Shown here in pieces: positions 1-8,254 of a stretch of 64,000 nucleotides of DNA; within the stretch, counting starts at the first letter, position 1; each line of letters starts with the position of its first letter. The translations under genes were made by a program, and so were the position numbers. The notes beneath the pieces were generated by a model, which did not search any database, was not told the DNA's origin, and worked only from the letters and a program-made list of their open reading frames with translations. Source of the stretch: Prochlorococcus sp. RS04 (GTDB taxonomy: Bacteria > Cyanobacteriota > Cyanobacteriia > PCC-6307 > Cyanobiaceae); NCBI RefSeq assembly GCF_001989455.1, contig NZ_CP018346.1:620001-684000 (forward strand), read 5' to 3'.

Positions 1-318
1 TAATATTCTAATAGCTTTAGGTATTAAACCGTCTTCATTAAAACACTCTGCTCCATCTTCAGTCTTTAAACTATCGTTGATCTTTGGGAAAAGAACCACA
101 CACCGTATTCCCAATTCCCATGCCCTAGTAACCTCCTTTATTAAACCATTAATATCCCATCTATAAGTTCCAGGCATTGCTGAAATTTCCTCTTTAAAAT
201 CTTTTTCATGAATAAATAATGGATATATAAAGTCAGATGCCGTTAGATGATTTTCTCTAACCATTTCTCTAATTGCTTCAGTTCTTCTTAATCTTCTAGG
301 ACGAATAATCGAATTCAT
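1..318 (-). CDS. hemB: Porphobilinogen synthase (delta-aminolevulinate dehydratase), N-terminal part
   Basis: Partial gene: the frame is open to the left edge, so only the first 106 residues are visible. HemB condenses two 5-aminolevulinate molecules to porphobilinogen, an early step shared by haem and chlorophyll synthesis. The visible protein starts MNSIIRPRRLRR, followed by the family features TASDFIYPLFIHE and a MPGTYRW segment, which match the first barrel strand region of HemB. The catalytic lysines and metal ligands lie outside the window. The ATG at 316-318 is the natural start because the RPRRLRR segment sits at the usual place near the N-terminus. The gene is divergent from the bicarbonate transporter cluster, with about 220 bases between them. 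Confidence 0.93.
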   Translation of the reverse strand, partial: MNSIIRPRRLRRTEAIREMVRENHLTASDFIYPLFIHEKDFKEEISAMPGTYRWDINGLIKEVTRAWELGIRCVVLFPKINDSLKTEDGAECFNEDGLIPKAIRIL

Positions 319-541
319 ATGAATATTATTTAAATTGAAAAATATTTATCTAATACATTAATCGCTCGCCTCGCACATAAATCAATCAGAGACTACTTTT
401 GTTCAGGAAAATTAACTAAAATTTATTTAGTAAGAGCAAAAAAAGTTACAAAAATATTTTGCACAATCTTCATTTTTCACAAATTTACGTCATTAAGAGA
501 TAATATCTTCTAGTTAAGTGTTTATTTTTAGGAGAGCATCT
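319..541. other. Divergent intergenic region hemB / bicA-like
   Basis: This non-coding gap must hold the promoters for hemB (leftward) and the bicarbonate transporter cluster (rightward). It is AT-rich with several T and A runs. I see no convincing open frame, tRNA or strong inverted repeat. The only clear signal is the AGGAG-type ribosome binding site at its right end. Confidence 0.5.
530..536 (+). promoter_or_regulatory. Ribosome binding site that favours a TTG start at 542
   Basis: The sequence AGGAGAG lies five bases before an in-frame TTG (542-544). The alternative GTG at 518 has no such signal. Starting at TTG gives a protein beginning MKIINGFHLKNVRGDILGG, which places the conserved first membrane segment at the usual distance from the N-terminus. 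Confidence 0.65.
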
Positions 542-2197
542 TTGAAAATAATTAATGGGTTTCATCTGAAAAATGTAAGAGGCGATATTCTTGGAGGCAT
601 CACGGCCGCAGTTGTGGCTTTACCTCTAGCTCTTGCTTTTGGTAATGCTGCTTTAGGGCCTGGTGGAGCAATTTATGGACTATACGGAGCAGTAGTAGTT
701 GGTTTTTTAGCAGCATTATTCGGCGGAACACCTGCTCAAGTTAGTGGCCCTACTGGTCCCATGAGTGTAACTGTTGCAGGTGTAGTAGCAGGCTTAGCAG
801 CAGTAGGGGTTCCAAGAGATCTTTCTGCAGGACAAATTTTACCTTTAGTTATGGCAGCGGTAGTCATTGGCGGCTTACTGCAAATATTATTCGGGATTCT
901 AAAACTAGGTAAATACATTACTTTAGTTCCATATTCTGTTGTTTCAGGATTTATGTCTGGTATTGGAGTAATAATCATTGCACTTCAAATTGGGCCATTA
1001 CTAGGAATTAGCACTCGAGGTGGAGTGGTCGAATCTTTAACTACTGTATTTTCAAATTTCCAGCCAAATGGTGCTGCTATTGGAGTGGCAATAATGACTC
1101 TAGGTATAGTATTTCTAACTCCTAGAAAAATAAGTCAATGGGTTCCTTCTCCTCTATTGGCCTTATTGATAGTAACTCCAATATCAATTTTAATTTTTGG
1201 AGACGGAGCTATAGATAGAATTGGAGAAATTCCAAGAGGAGTTCCATCTTTAAATTTCCCAAGTTTTAATCAATATTTCCCAATTATTTTCAAGGCAGGA
1301 TTAGTCTTAGCAGTACTTGGCGCTATTGACTCCTTACTGACATCTCTAGTAGCAGACAATATCTCTCAAACAAAACATAATTCTGATAGAGAACTTATTG
1401 GTCAAGGGATAGGAAATGCTGTAGCAGGTCTGTTTTCAGGTTTACCTGGAGCAGGAGCAACCATGAGAACAGTTATAAATGTTAAATCTGGAGGATCAAC
1501 TCCCATTTCTGGTATGGTTCACTCAGTTGTATTGTTGATAGTTTTAGTTGGTGCTGGACCTTTAGCTGAGCAAATACCAACTGCATTGCTAGCAGGAATT
1601 CTTATAAAAGTAGGCCTTGATATTATTGATTGGGGATTCTTGAGGAGGGCTCACAAATTATCTTTAAAAACATCATTAGTAATGTACGGTGTACTTTTAA
1701 TGACTGTTTTTTGGGATTTAATTTGGGCAGTTTTAGTCGGTGTATTCATAGCAAATATGCTAACTATTGATTCAATAACCGAAACTCAACTAGAAGGTAT
1801 GGATGAGGATAATCCTTTATCAAAAGATGATCAAGCAAAAAATTCATTGCCTGCTGATGAAAAAGCACTTCTCGATAGATGTTCAGGAGAAGTAATGTTG
1901 TTTAGACTAAAAGGACCACTTAGTTTTGGAGCAGCTAAAGGAATATCTGAAAGAATGATGCTTGTAAGAAACTACAAGGTTTTGATATTAGATATCACTG
2001 ATGTACCAAGACTTGGAGTAACGGCGACTCTCGCAATAGAGGATATGATGCAAGAAGCAAAAAATAATTCCAGAAAAGCATTTGTTGCTGGTGCAAACGA
2101 AAAAGTGAAGGATAGATTAGCTAAGTTTGGAGTTGAAGGCATTATTGAAACAAGAAAAGAAGCTTTAGAAACTGCTCTAAATGAAATAGCTTCGTAA
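542..2197 (+). CDS. bicA: SulP-family transporter, BicA-like bicarbonate uptake protein
   Basis: Predicted sodium-dependent bicarbonate (or related anion) transporter of the SulP family in the plasma membrane. From the TTG start it has 551 residues: a short amphipathic N-terminus (NVRGDILGGITAA), a long hydrophobic core of about 14 membrane segments with the glycine/proline-rich SulP signatures PTGPMSV and SGLPGAGATMRTV, and a soluble C-terminal STAS domain starting around residue 440 (FRLKGPLSFGAAKG). Length and layout match cyanobacterial BicA. It is followed after three bases by an SbtA-like gene and then a PII-like gene, so the operon context strongly supports bicarbonate rather than sulfate as substrate. 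Substrate is inferred, not shown. An in-frame GTG at 518 would add eight residues but lacks a ribosome binding site. Confidence 0.85.
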   Translation: MKIINGFHLKNVRGDILGGITAAVVALPLALAFGNAALGPGGAIYGLYGAVVVGFLAALFGGTPAQVSGPTGPMSVTVAGVVAGLAAVGVPRDLSAGQILPLVMAAVVIGGLLQILFGILKLGKYITLVPYSVVSGFMSGIGVIIIALQIGPLLGISTRGGVVESLTTVFSNFQPNGAAIGVAIMTLGIVFLTPRKISQWVPSPLLALLIVTPISILIFGDGAIDRIGEIPRGVPSLNFPSFNQYFPIIFKAGLVLAVLGAIDSLLTSLVADNISQTKHNSDRELIGQGIGNAVAGLFSGLPGAGATMRTVINVKSGGSTPISGMVHSVVLLIVLVGAGPLAEQIPTALLAGILIKVGLDIIDWGFLRRAHKLSLKTSLVMYGVLLMTVFWDLIWAVLVGVFIANMLTIDSITETQLEGMDEDNPLSKDDQAKNSLPADEKALLDRCSGEVMLFRLKGPLSFGAAKGISERMMLVRNYKVLILDITDVPRLGVTATLAIEDMMQEAKNNSRKAFVAGANEKVKDRLAKFGVEGIIETRKEALETALNEIAS

Positions 2198-2200
2198 TTT

Positions 2201-3199
2201 ATGGAAATAAATCCAATTCTGCAAAATGTATTAGCCCCGCCAGTTCTTTTCTTTTTGATTGGAGCAATATCAGTACTCTTTAAATCTGATTTAGAAATAC
2301 CAGCTCCATTACCTAAACTTTTCTCCTTATATCTGCTCCTAGCTATTGGGTTCAAAGGAGGTATAGAGATACAGAAAAGTGGTTTTACTAATCAAGTGTT
2401 GCCTACTTTAAGCGCTGCAATACTGATGTCACTAGTAATCCCTCTGATTGGATTTTTAATTTTAAGATTTAAGTTTGATGTATTTAATTCAGCCGCAATA
2501 GCAGCAGCATACGGTTCAATTAGTGCTGTTACATTTATTTCCGCAGAAAGTTTTTTAGAAAGTCAAAAAATAGCTTTTGATGGGTTTATGGTTGGCGCCT
2601 TAGCTTTAATGGAATCTCCTGCAATCATTGTTGGATTATTACTTGTGAAATTTGCAGCTCCAAAAAATAGACCAAAAACAAGAAAAATGCATCTAAGCGC
2701 AATATTACACGAGTCACTTTTGAATGGCTCAGTTTATTTATTGCTTTCAAGCTTAATTGTGGGATTTCTGACTGCTTCCAGTAATCCCTCAGGAATTGCA
2801 AAAATGGAGCCTTTTACTGGACAATTATTCTATGGAGCAGAATGCTTCTTCTTATTAGATATGGGAATAGTCGCTGCTCAAAGATTACCAAGATTGAAGA
2901 ATGCTGGTTCGTTTTTGATTGGGTTTGCTATTTTCATGCCTCTATTTAATGCATTTATTGGTGTTTTCGTTGCAAGATTTTTATCTTTAGGACCTGGCAA
3001 CGCACTTTTATTTGTGGTTTTATGTGCAAGCGCCTCTTATTTAGCAGTTCCTGCAGCGATGAGGATGACAGTTCCAGAGGCTAAATCTAGTTATTATATT
3101 TCAACTACACTAGGTCTAACTTTCCCATTCAATATAGTTCTTGGCATTCCCATATATATGAGTTTAGTAAATAACATTATCCCACTTTCCCCTCTATAA
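2201..3199 (+). CDS. sbtA: SbtA-like sodium-dependent bicarbonate transporter
   Basis: Membrane protein of 332 residues with roughly ten hydrophobic segments in two similar halves, as in the SbtA family. Family-like features are the early LGFKGG-type segment (here IGFKGGIEIQKSG), the AAAYGSISAVTF motif and the LMESPAIIVGLLL segment in the first half, and the ASASYLAVPAAMR segment in the second. It is somewhat shorter than Synechocystis SbtA, with a shorter central hydrophilic loop. It starts four bases after the BicA-like gene and is followed three bases later by an SbtB-like gene. SbtA catalyses high-affinity Na+/HCO3- symport. The family is clear; the exact transport role in this lineage is inferred. 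Confidence 0.83.
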   Translation: MEINPILQNVLAPPVLFFLIGAISVLFKSDLEIPAPLPKLFSLYLLLAIGFKGGIEIQKSGFTNQVLPTLSAAILMSLVIPLIGFLILRFKFDVFNSAAIAAAYGSISAVTFISAESFLESQKIAFDGFMVGALALMESPAIIVGLLLVKFAAPKNRPKTRKMHLSAILHESLLNGSVYLLLSSLIVGFLTASSNPSGIAKMEPFTGQLFYGAECFFLLDMGIVAAQRLPRLKNAGSFLIGFAIFMPLFNAFIGVFVARFLSLGPGNALLFVVLCASASYLAVPAAMRMTVPEAKSSYYISTTLGLTFPFNIVLGIPIYMSLVNNIIPLSPL

Positions 3200-3202
3200 A
3201 AA

Positions 3203-3484
3203 ATGAAAAGATTAGACTTGATATTTAGTGAACGGGAACTAGATGCAATCATTAAAACATTAGAAAAAGCTAATGTTCCTGGATATACCGTTATGAAACA
3301 TGCCACAGGCAGAGGTCCTGAAAGAGTTGTTACTGAAGATATGGAATTTACAGGATTAGGAGCAAATGCTCATGTAATTGTTTTTTGTGAGCAAGAATTA
3401 ATAGATAAAATGAGAGATAACATCAGGGACGATTTAAGCTACTACGGAGGAGTAGCTTATATTTCTGAAGCAACACCTCTTTAA
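3203..3484 (+). CDS. sbtB: SbtB-like PII-family regulator of the bicarbonate transporter
   Basis: Small protein of 93 residues with a PII/GlnB-like ferredoxin fold pattern: an N-terminal beta strand (RLDLIFSERELDAI), an alpha helix, a loop region containing ATGRGPERV, a second beta-alpha unit (AHVIVFCEQELIDKM) and a final strand. SbtB proteins bind adenine nucleotides such as cAMP and AMP and gate SbtA. The gene lies directly behind the SbtA-like gene, as in other cyanobacteria. The C-terminus stops at EATPL, so the extended loop with two cysteines found in some freshwater SbtB proteins is missing. Function is inferred from fold pattern and position. Confidence 0.78.
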   Translation: MKRLDLIFSERELDAIIKTLEKANVPGYTVMKHATGRGPERVVTEDMEFTGLGANAHVIVFCEQELIDKMRDNIRDDLSYYGGVAYISEATPL

Positions 3485-3503
3485 ATTAAAGCAGAAATAT
3501 TTT

Positions 3504-4460
3504 TTAAGAATGAATCCAATCTACTCTTATATTTTTTCTACTATTTAAATATCTATCAATTGACATCGCAGCAATACATCCATCAGAAGCCGCAACGACT
3601 GCTTGCTTAAATGGTGTATTTCTTATATCTCCAATAGCCCATACTCCATCAGAGTTTGTAGACATAAAGTCATCGACAATTACTCCTCCGTCTTCTTTTA
3701 AAGCAATTTGATCACCTAAAAAATCAGTAATAGGCTTTGAACCACTCATATATACAAAGACTCCATCTAAATTTAAATTGATAGGATTTTCTTCTTGCTT
3801 ATTTTTTACAACAACACCATTTACACCCATATCATCGCCCAATATCTCCAATAATCTTGTTCTACTCCAATGTTTTATATTTGAATTATCCATCAATTCC
3901 ATAGCTTCTTCATTATCTGATTTAGGGTCACTTGATGTAATCCAATGCACAGTTGATGCAAATTTAGTTAGGACAGTTGCCTCTTCAATTGCCTCCTTGT
4001 TTACTCCAACAACGGCAACTTCTCTATTTTTATAAAAAGCCCCATCACATGTAGCACAATAACTTACTCCTTTGCCAAGAAAATCCGCTTCGCCCTTAAA
4101 TGATGCAGGCCTACCCATTGCACCACTTGCAAGTACAAGTGCTTTAGCTTTGAAAGTGCCTTCAGGTGTATAAACCATTTTCCATTCACCACTAGCGTCT
4201 ATTCCGAACACTTGTGCTCTTCTATAGTCTGTACCATATTGCACAGCCTGTTCTCTCATTAAAGTAAGTAATTTCTCCCCACTTATATCAACCGGAACAC
4301 CTGGATAATTAGCTATTTGATGGGTTATTGCTAAGGCTCCAACAGATGGATTTTTATCTAAAATTACTGTCTTTAAGTTTGAACGAGATGTATAAAGTGC
4401 GCAAGTACATCCGGCCGGGCCTCCTCCGATAATAACTACATCTGACTCAATGATTTCCAA
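3504..4460 (-). CDS. Thioredoxin-reductase-like flavoprotein lacking NADPH motifs
   Basis: Flavin disulfide oxidoreductase of 318 residues. It has the FAD-binding GGGPAG motif at about residues 12-17, the redox-active CATC at 135-138, and the C-terminal FAD motif GVWAIGDIRN. In normal NADPH thioredoxin reductases the second nucleotide domain carries GGGxSA/GGGNTA and HRRxxxR. Here the equivalent stretches read GVNKEA (about 152-157) and ITSSDPK (174-180), so the dinucleotide fold signature and the arginines that hold the NADPH phosphate are gone. This resembles the pyridine-nucleotide-independent, ferredoxin-linked relatives of thioredoxin reductase described in some cyanobacteria and clostridia. 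A trxB-like label would be misleading. The start is a TTG with AGGAG about ten bases upstream. It converges on the SbtB-like gene. Confidence 0.8.
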   Translation of the reverse strand: MEIIESDVVIIGGGPAGCTCALYTSRSNLKTVILDKNPSVGALAITHQIANYPGVPVDISGEKLLTLMREQAVQYGTDYRRAQVFGIDASGEWKMVYTPEGTFKAKALVLASGAMGRPASFKGEADFLGKGVSYCATCDGAFYKNREVAVVGVNKEAIEEATVLTKFASTVHWITSSDPKSDNEEAMELMDNSNIKHWSRTRLLEILGDDMGVNGVVVKNKQEENPINLNLDGVFVYMSGSKPITDFLGDQIALKEDGGVIVDDFMSTNSDGVWAIGDIRNTPFKQAVVAASDGCIAAMSIDRYLNSRKNIRVDWIHS

Positions 4461-4714
4461 TTTAATAAAACTCCTTTTTAGTAGTTAATTAGATGAGCTC
4501 TTGGTTAGAAGAAATCTTTAATGTAAATACCTAACCATGTTTATAAATATAAGTTAAAAGAAAAAAGAGAAAAAAGCATAATATAGAAACAAACTTACAT
4601 AGGAAAAACATAAAAAATTAAATATCAAAATGATCAGTTACGTGAAATGTTCTGTATTGATCTATTATTAGTTCATATCGAAACAAAAATTGCCGAAGAA
4701 ACAATATATTTTTT
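4461..4714. other. Divergent intergenic region
   Basis: AT-rich, non-coding gap between the leftward flavoprotein gene and the rightward small helical protein. It must carry both promoters. It contains a weak 7-bp inverted repeat (TGGTTAG at 4502-4508 and CTAACCA at 4531-4537, 22-base spacer) close to the flavoprotein start. No tRNA or credible short gene was seen. Confidence 0.45.
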
Positions 4715-5032
4715 ATGACCAACTCTGACTACATTTTAAAAGCTGCCATTAAGAAAGTAACCGAAAAATTAAACGAGATATTAGTTGAAAAAATTGAAGA
4801 AGCAACAAATATTGCTCAGGATGCTCCAGAAATTTTCAAAAAAAAATTTGATAGTTTAAAAGAATCCATAATCGAAGAAGCCTCAAGAATGGAAAAAGCG
4901 GAAAATATTCAAGAGAATGAGTCCTCAAATACTTATCAAGATTCCAAAATAAAAAAAGCTTTATATGAAATTGAAGGTATCAGTAAGCAAATTGATCTCC
5001 TTAATCAAACTATAAATAATCAAATTAAATGA
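4715..5032 (+). CDS. Small predicted helical protein upstream of the UbiB-like kinase
   Basis: Unrecognised protein of 105 residues, charged and rich in Lys, Glu, Ile and Asn, with no signal peptide or membrane segment. Spacing of hydrophobic residues (IKKVTEKLNEILVEKIEEA near the N-terminus, IEGISKQIDLLNQTINNQIK-like pattern at the end) suggests long amphipathic helices or coiled coil. It ends in ATGA, overlapping the start of the UbiB-family gene by four bases, so the two are translationally coupled and probably work together. I can assign no function. Confidence 0.7.
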   Translation: MTNSDYILKAAIKKVTEKLNEILVEKIEEATNIAQDAPEIFKKKFDSLKESIIEEASRMEKAENIQENESSNTYQDSKIKKALYEIEGISKQIDLLNQTINNQIK

Positions 5033-6696
5033 GTTATCACATTTTTCATTATCGTTTAAAAAAATTGAAGAGAGCCTTTCTTATTTGGATAACTCTGATT
5101 TCGCTTTTAACAATTTTGTGGATAGATAATATTAGATTTACAATTTTCCAAACTAAAAGTAATGAAAAAAGTAGGGTCCAAATTCAAAGAGCTAGGTGGT
5201 TTACTAATCAATTAATAAAGCTTGGTTCAGCATTTATTAAAATTGGACAATTATTATCAGCGAGACCTGATTTGATTCCTAATACCTGGATACAGGAATT
5301 GTCTAAATTGCAGGATCAAGTTCCTAATTTTTCATTTGCGCAAGTTGAAGAAACTATAAGAGATGAACTAGGGTCTAAGTTTAATGAAATAGATCAAATA
5401 ATATGTGATCCGGTTGGATCAGCATCACTAGCTCAGGTTCATAGAGCGACTTTAAAAAATGGTAAGAAAGTGGTATTTAAAGTTCAAAGACCCAATTTAA
5501 AAGAATTGTTTATTATCGATTTGGGCATAATGCAGCAAATAGCAGGATTGTTACAGAAAAACAAGAATTGGAGTCGAGGTAGAAACTGGGTTGAAATTGC
5601 TAGAGAGTGTAGGAAAGTTCTCATGAAAGAGCTTGATTTTAATTGTGAAGCACAATATGCAGCAAGATTTAGACAGCAATTTCTTGATGATGAAAATGTT
5701 GAAGTCCCTGAAGTAATTTGGGATATGAGCAGTGAAAAAGTTCTTTGTTTAAGTTATTTAGAAGGAACAAAAATAAGCGATTTAGAAAAATTACAATCAA
5801 AAGAAATTGATTTACCTAAGATTGCTGAAGTAGGTGCCATCAGCTATTTAAAACAATTAGTAAATTATGGTTTTTTTCATGCAGACCCCCATCCAGGGAA
5901 TCTAGCAGTTTCAAATGAAGGTAAATTGATTTTTTATGATTTTGGAATGATGGGCAATATCTCAAATAATCTTCAAACAAGATTAGGGGGGATGGTTAAG
6001 GCTGCTGCTCTTAGAGACGCCTCATCACTTGTTAGTCAATTACAACAAGCTGGTCTAATTTCAAAAGATATAGATGTAGGCCCAGTCAGAAGATTAGTCA
6101 GATTGATGCTTAAAGAAGCCTTAACTCCTCCATTTAGTCCAAATATTATCGAAAAATTATCTGGAGATTTATACGAACTTGTTTATGAAACACCATTTCA
6201 ACTGCCAGTAGATTTAATCTTTGTGATGAGAGCTTTATCAACTTTTGAGGGAGTTGGTAGAATGCTTGACCCAGGGTTTAACCTTGTATCAGTTACAAAG
6301 CCTTATTTAATAGAACTTATGACTTCGAATAATCAAACTCCCAACGATTTAATTAACCAATTTGGAAGGCAAGTAGGTGAACTAGGATCAAAAGCTGTTG
6401 GGATTCCCAAAAGAATAGATGAAAGTTTAGAAAGATTAGAGCAGGGCGATTTACAACTGCAAATAAGAATGGGAGAGTCTGATAGACAATTCAAAAAAAT
6501 GTTTACTGCTCAAAAAACTTTAGGCCATTCAATTCTTATAGGAAGCTTATCAATTGCATCTGCTTTACTTGTAACCAATAAACAAAATAATTTTGCATTA
6601 TTGCCAATTATTTTTGCACTACCAATAAGTATTGACTGGATAAAGTGCCAATTAAGTATGAGAAAAGGCTCACGTTTAGAAAAACTTAAGCGCTAA
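5029..6696 (+). CDS. UbiB/ABC1 (ADCK) family atypical kinase
   Basis: Protein of 555 residues of the UbiB/ABC1 family, which supports quinone (here plastoquinone, vitamin E or phylloquinone) metabolism. An N-terminal membrane segment is followed by the family KxGQ motif (FIKIGQLLSARPDLIP, about residue 70), the A-rich nucleotide loop DPVGSASLAQVHRA, the catalytic loop HADPHPGNLAV, and the YDFGMMG metal motif near residue 303. Two hydrophobic segments lie at the C-terminus (about 500-540). All key kinase-like residues look intact. It overlaps the preceding small gene by four bases and converges on enolase with only four bases between stop codons. The exact lipid substrate cannot be read from the sequence. 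Confidence 0.9.
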   Translation: MSYHIFHYRLKKLKRAFLIWITLISLLTILWIDNIRFTIFQTKSNEKSRVQIQRARWFTNQLIKLGSAFIKIGQLLSARPDLIPNTWIQELSKLQDQVPNFSFAQVEETIRDELGSKFNEIDQIICDPVGSASLAQVHRATLKNGKKVVFKVQRPNLKELFIIDLGIMQQIAGLLQKNKNWSRGRNWVEIARECRKVLMKELDFNCEAQYAARFRQQFLDDENVEVPEVIWDMSSEKVLCLSYLEGTKISDLEKLQSKEIDLPKIAEVGAISYLKQLVNYGFFHADPHPGNLAVSNEGKLIFYDFGMMGNISNNLQTRLGGMVKAAALRDASSLVSQLQQAGLISKDIDVGPVRRLVRLMLKEALTPPFSPNIIEKLSGDLYELVYETPFQLPVDLIFVMRALSTFEGVGRMLDPGFNLVSVTKPYLIELMTSNNQTPNDLINQFGRQVGELGSKAVGIPKRIDESLERLEQGDLQLQIRMGESDRQFKKMFTAQKTLGHSILIGSLSIASALLVTNKQNNFALLPIIFALPISIDWIKCQLSMRKGSRLEKLKR

Positions 6697-6700
6697 AAAA

Positions 6701-8254
<1,554 letters not shown>

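Noticed and set aside
518..541. GTG 518 as start of the BicA-like gene
   Set aside because: No ribosome binding site precedes it, while AGGAG precedes the in-frame TTG 542.
1972..2355. 127-residue minus-strand frame over the SulP/SbtA junction
   Set aside because: Runs antisense across two well-supported genes and has no recognisable domain.
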